From Halomonas sp. ALS9 (GTDB lineage: Bacteria; Pseudomonadota; Gammaproteobacteria; Pseudomonadales; Halomonadaceae), in assembly GCF_001651035.1 (NCBI RefSeq), contig NZ_LXRG01000192.1, positions 310,001 through 374,000 on the forward strand: 64,000 nucleotides of DNA. The letters run 5' to 3'. A program made the position numbers and the translations under genes. The notes under the pieces were generated by a model, which had not been told where the DNA came from, did not search any database, and saw only the letters and a program-made list of their open reading frames with translations. Shown here in pieces: positions 1 to 8,113 of the stretch. Position 1 is the stretch's first letter, and each line of letters opens with the position of its first letter.

Positions 1-882
1 AAACAGCAACCGTGCCCACAAGATGCCCACCACGTCGGCCCCGAGCATTAAGATCAGCAGCGTATCCTCTATAACGCTATGGCAGAGGCCAAGAAAGCAC
101 AGCGCAAGCGTGCTATCGCGCTTGCTAAGCACACCATTTTGCACGTCTCGGATCAGCAGCCCGGCGCCATAACTTAATCCCAACGTAAAACCAATCACCG
201 TCACATTAGCGGCCGAACGGCCAATGCCTAATAGTTTGAGTAGCGGCAGTAAAACAAGATGAATCCACCGCTCCAGGCCAAGTTTTCTCAGAAGTTTTAA
301 CAGCACAATCAGCACTAAAATAATCACAAAAATAAGCGCTAAGGTTTCAAGCTGAGCAACGGCCCAATCGCTTAGCGTTGGCTCCAATGAAAGGCTTGGC
401 TGCCATATCAGCTCAACCGGTGCCTGCAGCAAACCAAACGTTGAGTAAAAATAGTGTAACAACCAAGCAAACAGCAAAGCCCCACCGACACGCAGGACTA
501 ACGTGGCCCACCAGGGCACCCCCGCCCGCTTGGCAACCGCTCCCTCCACAGGAATAGAGTGTCCTACCAGCATCAACGCCCCTAACACCGTTACTTGCTC
601 GACACTCAAGGACATATCACCGGCTACTTGAAAAAACACTGCAATGGCAGTGTACAAGTTGGTAAAGAGCGCCGCCGCCCATACAACGCCCAACTGCTCA
701 GGCAGGCCAAGTACGTTCATTAAGGGGGCCAGTAATGTTCCCAACCAATCGACAACACCCAACAACTCTAACCCTTTAACGATGAGCAACGCTGGAATCA
801 GAATTTTGAGTAGCGTTACGTATACACGCAGCGCGTCTTTGAGAACGCTACATAAGCCCTCCAATAGGTGATAAATGCTCAT
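1..882 (-). CDS. Nucleoside-recognition (Gate) domain membrane protein, 3' end cut by window
   Basis: The frame is open for 294 codons from an ATG at 882 to the window edge, so the C-terminus is missing. The protein is very hydrophobic with about eight membrane segments. It carries two similar Gate-type motifs, GHSIPVEG in the first half and CHSVIEDTLL in the second, as in nucleoside-recognition/YjiH-SpmA-like proteins. These families are inner-membrane proteins whose substrates are mostly unproven, so no substrate is assigned. It diverges from the Lrp-type gene at 1015 across about 130 bp, which may regulate it (inference). Confidence 0.7.
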   Translation of the reverse strand, partial: MSIYHLLEGLCSVLKDALRVYVTLLKILIPALLIVKGLELLGVVDWLGTLLAPLMNVLGLPEQLGVVWAAALFTNLYTAIAVFFQVAGDMSLSVEQVTVLGALMLVGHSIPVEGAVAKRAGVPWWATLVLRVGGALLFAWLLHYFYSTFGLLQAPVELIWQPSLSLEPTLSDWAVAQLETLALIFVIILVLIVLLKLLRKLGLERWIHLVLLPLLKLLGIGRSAANVTVIGFTLGLSYGAGLLIRDVQNGVLSKRDSTLALCFLGLCHSVIEDTLLILMLGADVVGILWARLLF

Positions 883-1014
883 AGGCCTCTAGCTCTCCAT
901 TGCCATCGTCTGAATAATCGTTATGCTAAAGGAGGCAATGCAGAATCTTCCTTTCAATACTGCATTAACAATCACTATTCGTTCTTTATAAGCACAGGAA
1001 GAGCATTTTATTTC

Positions 1015-1473
1015 ATGGACGCCATTGATCGACGAATCCTTGACCAGCTACAGCGTGACGCCAGCCTAACCAATCAAGCGCTAGCGGATGAGATAGGGCT
1101 CTCTCCCTCTGCCTGTTTAAAGCGGGTTAAGCGGTTGCGCGACACGGGGATCGTCGAACGGGAGGTGGCACTGCTCAATCCTGACGCCCTTGGGCAGTGC
1201 CTGCATATGGTGGTGGAGGTGACGATGGAGCGGGATAACAAATCACTCTACCAGCGGTTTTTAAAATCAGCACTGAGCGCACCGGAAGTTAAGCAGTGTT
1301 ACCAAGTGACCGGTGAGTGTGACTTTGTATTGATTGTGACGGTGGCTGATTTGGATGAATACGACCGTTTCTGCGATCGCGTTTTGTATGGCGATGACAA
1401 CCTGCGCAAGTTCCGCACGTTACTGTCGCGTAAGCGGCATAAGTTTGATACGTCGGTACAGCTTTCTCGTTGA
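1015..1473 (+). CDS. Lrp/AsnC family transcriptional regulator
   Basis: 152 aa, the family's normal size. The N-terminal winged helix-turn-helix spans about residues 1-60 (MDAIDRRILDQLQRDASLTN, then an SACLKRVKRL recognition helix). The C-terminal half is an RAM/AsnC ligand-binding domain (CYQVTGECDFVLIVTV). The open frame extends upstream to 868, but the family's conserved start (MDxIDRxIL) fixes the ATG at 1015, with a purine-rich AGGAAGAG upstream. These proteins sense amino acids and usually control a neighbouring transporter or catabolic gene. The divergent membrane protein at 882 is the obvious candidate target (inference). Confidence 0.88.
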   Translation: MDAIDRRILDQLQRDASLTNQALADEIGLSPSACLKRVKRLRDTGIVEREVALLNPDALGQCLHMVVEVTMERDNKSLYQRFLKSALSAPEVKQCYQVTGECDFVLIVTVADLDEYDRFCDRVLYGDDNLRKFRTLLSRKRHKFDTSVQLSR

Positions 1474-1480
1474 GTGCTGC

Positions 1481-2134
1481 TCAAGCCGTCAGCCCAATGC
1501 CGCGCAAAATCACCGAGGTCACCGACTGTACGGCTTTTTCGAACTGCAGGTCGTCCAGCGGCTGGTCGTCGTTGAGCAGGTAGATTTGGTAGTCGAAGTC
1601 GGCATAGTGCTGGGTGGAGGCCCAAATCATATAAAGGAGATAAGAAGGCTCCACCGGATTGATCTGCCCCGACTCGACCCATTCGCGAATTTTCGACTCT
1701 TTAAGCTTGGCCCATTCGTAAAGATTGTCGCGTAGGCGCTCTTTCAGAATAGGGGCGCCTTGCATCACCTCGGCTGCCCATATTTTTGAGCCATGAGCGC
1801 GATTGCGAGAGTGATTCATCTTGGCGCGGATATAGGTGGAGAGCACCACGCGGGGGTCATCGTAGAGCTCGAAGCAGAGCGCGTCCTGCTTCCAGACCTC
1901 TAAAAGCTCCAATAACACATCCTGGTACAAGGCTTTTTTGGTCGAAAAGTAATAGTGCACGTTGGACTTGGGAATATCGGCCAACTGGGCGATTTCCCCC
2001 ATGGAGGCACCGGCGTAGCCTTTTTCGGCAAATAGCTGCTCCGCGGCTAAGAGAATCTTCTTAACGTTGGTCTGGCGAATTTCGTCCTGGGTTCTTGCCA
2101 CGCTGCGCTCGTTCCTTACATCGAAGATAGGCAT
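1481..2134 (-). CDS. TetR/AcrR family regulator, RutR-like (YcdC C-terminal domain)
   Basis: 217 aa. The N-terminal TetR helix-turn-helix covers roughly residues 22-68 (ILLAAEQLFAEKGYAGASMG, then IPKSNVHYYFSTKKALY). The C-terminal part resembles the YcdC/RutR domain. RutR responds to pyrimidines, which would fit the neighbouring beta-alanine/carbamoyl genes, but the ligand here is unknown. It lies just downstream of mmsA on the same strand. The ATG at 2134 directly follows the oligo-T of an intrinsic terminator and has no visible Shine-Dalgarno, so either the start lies further in or translation is weak. Convergent with the Lrp gene, 7 bp away. Confidence 0.85.
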   Translation of the reverse strand: MPIFDVRNERSVARTQDEIRQTNVKKILLAAEQLFAEKGYAGASMGEIAQLADIPKSNVHYYFSTKKALYQDVLLELLEVWKQDALCFELYDDPRVVLSTYIRAKMNHSRNRAHGSKIWAAEVMQGAPILKERLRDNLYEWAKLKESKIREWVESGQINPVEPSYLLYMIWASTQHYADFDYQIYLLNDDQPLDDLQFEKAVQSVTSVILRGIGLTA

Positions 2135-2167
2135 TAAAAAAAAGCACCGTCGCAGGGCGACGGTGCT
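2135..2167 (-). terminator. Intrinsic terminator after mmsA
   Basis: On the minus strand an 11-bp perfect stem (AGCACCGTCGC with its complement, 3-nt loop) is followed by eight T residues. It sits between the mmsA stop and the TetR start, so TetR expression would need read-through or a promoter inside the short gap. Confidence 0.9.
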
Positions 2168-2195
2168 GAGAAGATGTCCTATTTACACTGGAACG

Positions 2196-3692
2196 TCAAC
2201 TTTGATTGGCGGGGAACGAGAACTCTGCCCGGGTCGCTTCGCTAACTGACGGCCAGCGCTGGGAAACTGCTTTACGGCGGGTATAGAAACGCACTGAATC
2301 CGGGCCGTAGGCGTGAAGGTCACCAAACAGCGAGCGCTTCCAGCCACCAAAGCTGTGGTAGGCCACCGGTACCGGCAGCGGTACATTGACCCCGACCATG
2401 CCCACTTCAACGCCATCGGTAAAGCGGCGGGCGGCTTCGCCATCGCGAGTGAACAGGCAGGTGCCATTGCCGTATTCGTGGTCGTTAATCAGTTGCATGG
2501 CGTCGTCCAGGCTGCCAACCCGTACCACGCAGAGTACCGGGCCAAAGATCTCCTCCTGGTAGATGCGCATCTCGGCGGTGACGTTATCGAACAGACAGCC
2601 GCCGACGAAGTAACCTTCCTCGTAACCAGCGACCTGTAGATCGCGGCCATCGGCTACCAGCTTAGCGCCAGCTTTAACGCCATCTTCGATGAAGCCGAGC
2701 ACTTTATCGCGATGCTCAGCCGTCACCAGCGGCCCCATATCCAGATCCTTTTTGGTGCCAGGGCCAACTTTTAACTGTGCGATTTTAGGCAGCATGGTTT
2801 CGACTAAGCGATTGGCCGTTTCATCGCCAACGCAAACCGCCACCGAGATCGCCATACAGCGCTCGCCGCAACTGCCAAATGCTGCGCCCATGAGCGTATT
2901 GGCGGCGTTCTCCAGGTCAGCATCCGGCAGCACGACGGCGTGGTTCTTCGCCCCGCCCAAGGCCTGAACGCGCTTGCCCGCGGCGGAACCGCGCGAGTAA
3001 ATCGCTTCTGCTACGGGGGTTGAGCCCACAAAGGAAATAGCTTTTACGGCCTTGGCATCCAGCAGCGTTTCCACAGCCTCGCGCCCGCCATGAACCACAT
3101 TCATCACGCCTTTGGGTAGCCCGGCTTCTTGCAGCAGTTCTGCCACCGCCATCGCCGCTGAAGGGTCTTTCTCCGAAGGCTTGAGGATAAAGGTATTACC
3201 GCAGGCGATCGCCATGGGATACATCCACAGCGGCACCATGGCGGGGAAGTTAAACGGGGTAATGCCCGCCACCACGCCTAACGGCTGAAAGTTAGACCAC
3301 GCATCAATGCCCGGCCCAACGTTGTGAGAGTACTCGCCTTTGAGCAGTTCCGGCACGCCACAGGCGTACTCAACGTTCTCGATGCCACGCTTGAGTTCAC
3401 CCATGGCGTCTTCGGGGGTTTTGCCATGCTCTTCGCTGACCAGTTGCACCAGGCGGTTAGCGTTATCTTCGAGCAGTTGCTTAAAGCGGTACATCACCTG
3501 GGCGCGCTTGGCGGGCGGGGTATCGCGCCAAGCGGGGAAAGCCGCCTGGGCAGCGGCAATCGCACGCTCTACATCGGCGGCATTGGCATCCGCTACTTGG
3601 CGAATCACTTTGCCCGTTGAGGGGTTGGTTACGTCCAGCGTGCGCTGGCTTTGGACTAATTCACCGTTAATCAGGTGGGAAACATTACTCAT
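2196..3692 (-). CDS. mmsA: CoA-acylating methylmalonate/malonate-semialdehyde dehydrogenase
   Basis: 498 aa, typical for MmsA/IolA/BauC. These are NAD-dependent ALDH-fold enzymes that turn (methyl)malonate semialdehyde plus CoA into acetyl-CoA or propionyl-CoA and CO2. The catalytic cysteine is in GSCGERCMAIS, and GITPFNFPAMVPLWMYP and FVGSTPVAE are the family's cofactor motifs. The ATG at 3692 has GAGAG upstream; an in-frame TTG at 3698 is less likely. It follows the omega-aminotransferase gene with 61 nt between, so the pair would carry beta-alanine through malonate semialdehyde to acetyl-CoA. Confidence 0.93.
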   Translation of the reverse strand: MSNVSHLINGELVQSQRTLDVTNPSTGKVIRQVADANAADVERAIAAAQAAFPAWRDTPPAKRAQVMYRFKQLLEDNANRLVQLVSEEHGKTPEDAMGELKRGIENVEYACGVPELLKGEYSHNVGPGIDAWSNFQPLGVVAGITPFNFPAMVPLWMYPMAIACGNTFILKPSEKDPSAAMAVAELLQEAGLPKGVMNVVHGGREAVETLLDAKAVKAISFVGSTPVAEAIYSRGSAAGKRVQALGGAKNHAVVLPDADLENAANTLMGAAFGSCGERCMAISVAVCVGDETANRLVETMLPKIAQLKVGPGTKKDLDMGPLVTAEHRDKVLGFIEDGVKAGAKLVADGRDLQVAGYEEGYFVGGCLFDNVTAEMRIYQEEIFGPVLCVVRVGSLDDAMQLINDHEYGNGTCLFTRDGEAARRFTDGVEVGMVGVNVPLPVPVAYHSFGGWKRSLFGDLHAYGPDSVRFYTRRKAVSQRWPSVSEATRAEFSFPANQS

Positions 3693-3753
3693 ATTCAAAC
3701 TCTCTAAAATTTAGTTCAGTCGCTTTCGCCAACGAAGTTTATGCCCGCAGCAC

Positions 3754-5127
3754 TTATGCCAACGAATCCAAGGTGGTCGCCACCGCATCAAACAGCCGCT
3801 CTAACTCAGCCTCGGTGGTGCCAAAGGGAGGGCCAAACTGCAGGGTGTCGCCGCCATAGCGCACGTAGAAGCCCGCCTCCCAGAGCGCCATATGGGCATC
3901 TCTTGGGCGGATAATGGGGTCGCCGTCCCGGGGCGTTAGCTGAATAGCGCCAGCTAAGCCGTAGTTGCGAATATCAACAATATGGTTGCGGCCTTGCAGG
4001 GCATGCAGCTTTTTCTCAAAGGCGGGTGCAATGGCGCTTACCTGTGCAGGGAAGTTTTCACGCTCCATCATCTCAAGCGCCGCCAAGCCTGCCGCACAGG
4101 CCACTGGATGGGCGCTGTAGGTGTAGCCATGAGGGAACTCCACGGCGTGTTGGGGGCCACCGGCGTGCATAAAGGTGTCGAAAATCTCGCTGGACGCAAT
4201 CACCGCGCCCATGGGGATGGCGCCGTTGGTGATCTGCTTGGCCACGTTCATGATATCCGGCGTGACGCCAAAAGCCTCGGCGCCGGTAGTCGCGCCACTG
4301 CGACCAAAGGCGGTGATGACTTCATCAAAAATCAGCAGAATATCGTGGGCGGTGCAGATCTCGCGTAGGCGATCCAGGTAGCCTTTTGGCGGCACAATGA
4401 CGCCTGCAGAGCCTGACATCGGCTCGACAATCACCGCCGCAATAGTCGAGGCATCGTGGAGCGCGATCTGATCGAGCAGCGCATCGGCAAGCTCGGCGCC
4501 GGTTTCCGCTTGGCCACGGGTGAAGGCATGGCCCGACTGAAGCGTGTGGGGAAGGTGCGTCACATCCATCAACTGACCGTAGTGTTTACGGTTGCCACCG
4601 ATACCGCCCAGGCTAGTGCCACCAATATTCACCCCGTGATAGCCCTTGGCGCGGCCGATCATACGGGTCTTCTCAGGTTTCCCTTTCAGCCGCCAGTAGG
4701 CCTTGGCCATCTTGACCGAGGTATCGGCGGCTTCTGAACCCGAGTTGGTGAAAAACACATGGTCAAGCCCAGCAGGCGTAAGGCTAGCGACCTTTTCCGC
4801 CAGTTTGAATGCCAGCGGATGAGCAAGCTGAAAACCGGGGGCAAAGTCGAGCGTGCCGAGCTGTGCCGCCACGGCTTTTTGAATCTCTTCGCGGTTGTGG
4901 CCCGCGCCACAGGTCCAAAGGCCTGACAGCGAATCAAACAGCTTCCGACCCTGGTCATCAATGTAGTAGCGCCCTTCCGCCCCGGTGATAACACGCGGGT
5001 TGGCGTGAAAATCGCGGTTGGCGCTAAACGGCATCCAGTAGTGCTGGTTAAGTGCCGTCTTATCTGGCGTATCTGTTGAGGGGGTACGCGAGGTTTCAGA
5101 GGGTGTTTTGCTTTTTATTCCAAACAT
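3754..5127 (-). CDS. Beta-alanine (omega-amino acid):pyruvate aminotransferase
   Basis: 457 aa class-III PLP aminotransferase. The cofactor-binding region includes LIFDEVITAFGRSG and the PLP lysine in NVAKQITNGAIPMG. The N-terminal HYWMPFSANRDF motif is characteristic of the omega-amino acid:pyruvate group (BauA type). An open frame runs up to a GTG at 5172, but ATG 5127 has GGAG at good spacing and gives the usual N-terminus. It is first in a leftward unit with mmsA. The product from beta-alanine would be malonate semialdehyde, the substrate of MmsA. Substrate is inferred from context and family. Confidence 0.88.
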   Translation of the reverse strand: MFGIKSKTPSETSRTPSTDTPDKTALNQHYWMPFSANRDFHANPRVITGAEGRYYIDDQGRKLFDSLSGLWTCGAGHNREEIQKAVAAQLGTLDFAPGFQLAHPLAFKLAEKVASLTPAGLDHVFFTNSGSEAADTSVKMAKAYWRLKGKPEKTRMIGRAKGYHGVNIGGTSLGGIGGNRKHYGQLMDVTHLPHTLQSGHAFTRGQAETGAELADALLDQIALHDASTIAAVIVEPMSGSAGVIVPPKGYLDRLREICTAHDILLIFDEVITAFGRSGATTGAEAFGVTPDIMNVAKQITNGAIPMGAVIASSEIFDTFMHAGGPQHAVEFPHGYTYSAHPVACAAGLAALEMMERENFPAQVSAIAPAFEKKLHALQGRNHIVDIRNYGLAGAIQLTPRDGDPIIRPRDAHMALWEAGFYVRYGGDTLQFGPPFGTTEAELERLFDAVATTLDSLA

Positions 5128-5451
5128 GGTGTCCAGCTCCATCGTATGTGGCATGGCCTCAGCATGCGCCACTGAACACGTTTATAAAATTACCCTCTTC
5201 TTTTGTTCACGTTAGGGAATCCATACGTAATAGAGCCGCGTTGAAGATATCTTAACCTTGACGCCGGTTAAAAAAGCACCTAATCATTATATTTATACGA
5301 ATAAATACAACAAATCAGTGGAACACGCCCAAACAGTACTCGGCACCGATTACGTTGCTTCAACAAGCGATGTGATTCGTCACCGCACGCTGGAAATACT
5401 GCTCACAAATTCAACACAAACAGTTCAACGTAAATAAAGGGCTAACTCGCT
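5128..5451. other. Divergent control region between the aminotransferase and DUF3311/SSS genes
   Basis: About 320 bp without a gene, AT-rich in the middle. It holds an 18-bp palindrome at 5290-5307 and presumably the promoters of both directions. No terminator or RNA gene is seen. Confidence 0.6.
5290..5307. promoter_or_regulatory. 18-bp palindrome, candidate operator
   Basis: TATTTAT-ACGA-ATAAATA is a perfect 7-bp inverted repeat with a 4-nt centre, placed between two divergent catabolic operons. TetR-type and FadR-type regulators are both encoded nearby and bind palindromes of this size. Which of them binds here, if either, is inference. Confidence 0.45.
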
Positions 5452-5694
5452 ATGAAATATTTAACCCCGCTAAAGCTGTCGATTTATGGCGGCATGCTTT
5501 TCAGTTTTTTTATGCTGGAAAGTCCCCTCATTATGCTAGCTAACCGCATAGAGCCCATGGTGATGGGTATCCCCTTTCTGTTGGTGTGGAACTTGTTTTG
5601 GTGGTTTGTGATAACGGCGCTGTTTTTGGTGGCCTACTTCACCAATTGGGGCAGCCCCGTACCGACAACTGCTCACACCAATAAACAGCCATAG
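5452..5694 (+). CDS. DUF3311 small membrane subunit of SSS symporter
   Basis: 80 aa with two strongly hydrophobic segments and the ESPLIMLANRIEPMVMGIPF core seen in DUF3311 proteins. This family is almost always encoded just upstream of a sodium:solute symporter, like the YhdT/PanF pair, and is thought to assist it. Here the symporter starts 14 nt later, so the two are clearly co-transcribed. Function beyond that is unproven. Confidence 0.82.
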   Translation: MKYLTPLKLSIYGGMLFSFFMLESPLIMLANRIEPMVMGIPFLLVWNLFWWFVITALFLVAYFTNWGSPVPTTAHTNKQP

Positions 5695-5708
5695 CTAGGG
5701 GATTAACC

Positions 5709-7232
5709 ATGACCGGTAGTTTATTAATTATTGCGGCCTTTATGATTATCCCCTTGATGGTGGGGATTTTATCGGCGCGTCAATCGCAAGAAACCAGCGA
5801 AGACTTTTTCGTTCAGGGGCGCGCCATGGGCAGTATCGCGGTGTTTTTCACCGTGGCGGCAACCTGGTGGAGTGCCTTTGCGTTCCTCGGTTCCAACGCG
5901 ACCTTTTATACCAATGGGCCGGTGTTTCTTACTGCGTTAGCCTGGAACCTGCTGTTTGGCTTTATGTATTACTGGATCGGCAAGCGGGTTTGGTTTTTAG
6001 GCAAGCGATTCAATTATTTAACGCCTTCGGATTTAATTGGCGACTTCTATAATAGCGAGGCGCTACGCATTACCGTTGCCGCTATTACGCTGATTTTCAC
6101 CGTGCCTTATTTGCAAATTCAGCTCACTGGCGGCGCCTATTTAATCGAAGTCGCCTCCGGTGGTTTGATTCCTTTCTGGCTCGCCGCGCTGCTGTTCTAC
6201 TTCATCATTATTATCTACGTTTGGATTGGCGGCATCCGCGCCATTGCCTGGACCGACGTTATTTACGGCGCACTGCTATTCTTCGGCATGCTTTACGCGG
6301 GCTACTACATTTCCAACCAGGTAGGTGGGCCAACCGCCCTCTTTAGCCAGCTTCATCAGACCTCTCCTGACCACCTCACCATGCCTGGGCCTAACGGCAC
6401 GATGGGCTACCCCATGTGGTTCTCGCTGTTTGCCATTACCGCTATTGGCGCCTTTATGGGCCCGCAAATCTGGCTGCGCATGTACTCGGTCAAACACGGC
6501 AAGCTGTTTAACTTAATGCCTTTTTTGCTGGGCTTGGCCGCCTTTGCTTATGTGGGATCGGTGCTGTCTGGCTACTCCGGCGTGCTACTTGAGCCCAATG
6601 TAGAGAATGCCGATCAAATCCTGCCCATCATGTTGATGGAGTATGCCCCTTACCTGCTTGCCTCGTTGATTATGGCAGCAGGCGCTTCGGCCGCGATGTC
6701 CACGGCTAACTCGCAGATTCACGCGGTATCCACCGTGGTCACGATGGATATCTACAAACGCTATGTGAACCGTGAAGCAAGCCAGGCACGTATTGTTTAT
6801 ATCGGTCGTCTATCGCTGGTGGGCTTCTCTCTGGCGGCTTATATCATGGCGCTTACCGTACCCGGTGTACTGGTCACCATTGGTATTGCTGCACTGGCGG
6901 GCACCGCACAGCTGGTGATTCCCACCATCGGTGCCATCACCTGGAAAAAGGCCCACCCTACCGCTGCGCTCGCCGGGTTATGGGCTGGCGTTGCCTGCGT
7001 GCTATTAATGACCTTTGGCCCGCTAAGCGCCCCCTTTGGTTACCATGCAGGTATTTGGGGGCTATTGCTGAATGCCGTGCTCTTTGTTGGCCTAAGCCAT
7101 GCGTTGCACCGTCGCGATACAGCAGTAGTGGAAAGGTTTACCCAGGCACGCTACGACTACGATGCTGAGTACCACCCTGAACGTTTGCCCGCCTATACCC
7201 AAGACGTTACCAGCAGCGCTAACCACAGATAA
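5709..7232 (+). CDS. Sodium:solute symporter (SSS family)
   Basis: 507 aa with about 13 membrane segments. The family hallmarks are seen: SEDFFVQGRAMGSIAVFFTVAATWWSAF near the N-terminus, and AAGASAAMSTANSQIHAVSTV in the region that holds the Na+ site. SSS proteins import small solutes with Na+. Placed between DUF3311 and genes for carbamoyl/amide hydrolysis, it probably imports a pyrimidine-catabolism intermediate, amide or beta-amino acid (inference). The TAA stop overlaps the AAGGAG ribosome-binding site of the next gene, so coupling is tight. Confidence 0.9.
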   Translation: MTGSLLIIAAFMIIPLMVGILSARQSQETSEDFFVQGRAMGSIAVFFTVAATWWSAFAFLGSNATFYTNGPVFLTALAWNLLFGFMYYWIGKRVWFLGKRFNYLTPSDLIGDFYNSEALRITVAAITLIFTVPYLQIQLTGGAYLIEVASGGLIPFWLAALLFYFIIIIYVWIGGIRAIAWTDVIYGALLFFGMLYAGYYISNQVGGPTALFSQLHQTSPDHLTMPGPNGTMGYPMWFSLFAITAIGAFMGPQIWLRMYSVKHGKLFNLMPFLLGLAAFAYVGSVLSGYSGVLLEPNVENADQILPIMLMEYAPYLLASLIMAAGASAAMSTANSQIHAVSTVVTMDIYKRYVNREASQARIVYIGRLSLVGFSLAAYIMALTVPGVLVTIGIAALAGTAQLVIPTIGAITWKKAHPTAALAGLWAGVACVLLMTFGPLSAPFGYHAGIWGLLLNAVLFVGLSHALHRRDTAVVERFTQARYDYDAEYHPERLPAYTQDVTSSANHR

Positions 7233-7243
7233 GGAGTGTGTTG

Positions 7244-8095
7244 ATGACGCAAGCCCCTGTTACAAAAACAGTTTCAACCACTGGTTCAGCCTCAAGGCGT
7301 AGACCCAAACTCGCGGAGCTGATCAGCGACGATATCAAGCGCTGGATTGCCGCCGAGTCATTAGGGGAAGGCGATCGCCTGCCGAACGAAAAAGCGCTGA
7401 TGGAGCTTTACGGTAGTGCCAAGGCGACGGTGCGAGAAGCGCTCAAGATCCTTGAGGTTGAGGGGCTTATCACTTTAAAAACCGGGCCTAAAGGTGGCGC
7501 GGTGATCAACCAGCCAGGCATGGAGCCCGCCAGCCGCATGCTGCGCAACTTTCTGCATTTCCAGCAACTAAATGGCAAGCAGGTATATCAGTTGCGCAAG
7601 CTATTGGAAGTAGAGCTTGCGGCGTCGGTGGTGGGAAGGCTCACCGAGCACGACTTCCAGCAGTTGGAAGCCAATATATCGGCCTGTGCGTGCTGCGGGG
7701 GCGAGGAGGATCATCGCCACCAGCGCTTTTTAGAGCTGGAGTTTCACCAACTGCTGGCCCGTGCCTGCCCTAACCCGTTACTCGCGTTTATGTGCCAGTT
7801 TTTAAACGACATGCTGCGTGATTTGGTAGTGATCAAAAAAGCATACGTGCCCGAGCGTAAGCAATTCGATCACGCCAATCAGGACTATCACCGACAGTTG
7901 ATAGAGGCTTACCGCGCTGAAGATGCCCAACGGGTGCGTCAGGTAATGGCCGAGCATATGGCCGATGCCGAGCATCATATGGCCGCGCTGGAAGCGGAAA
8001 TGGCTGAACAGATGCTGATCAGCAACGAATCGCCCAACCTTCAGAATCACCGTTCCAAGCTACACGACTTACCGACGGAAAATGCGTCCGTCTAA
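7244..8095 (+). CDS. FadR-subfamily GntR transcriptional regulator
   Basis: 283 aa. A GntR winged helix spans about residues 20-90 (LAELISDDIKRWIAA, LPNEKALMELYGSAKATVRE, LEVEGLITLKTGPKGGAVI), followed by an all-helical FCD domain with histidines suited to metal/ligand binding. ATG 7244 has AAGGAG at 7231-7236; an in-frame GTG at 7238 lies too close to that site. Its position inside the symporter-carbamoylase-amidase unit points to local, substrate-responsive control. A CACCGG stretch in the FCD domain gives two extra cysteines of unknown relevance. Confidence 0.88.
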   Translation: MTQAPVTKTVSTTGSASRRRPKLAELISDDIKRWIAAESLGEGDRLPNEKALMELYGSAKATVREALKILEVEGLITLKTGPKGGAVINQPGMEPASRMLRNFLHFQQLNGKQVYQLRKLLEVELAASVVGRLTEHDFQQLEANISACACCGGEEDHRHQRFLELEFHQLLARACPNPLLAFMCQFLNDMLRDLVVIKKAYVPERKQFDHANQDYHRQLIEAYRAEDAQRVRQVMAEHMADAEHHMAALEAEMAEQMLISNESPNLQNHRSKLHDLPTENASV

Positions 8096-8113
8096 TCTTG
8101 CGAGGAGAGTGAA

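Noticed and set aside
5256..5272. TTGAC-GCCG-GTTAA near the aminotransferase gene, similar to an FNR box
   Set aside because: One mismatch in an already off-consensus half-site and no respiratory genes next to it.
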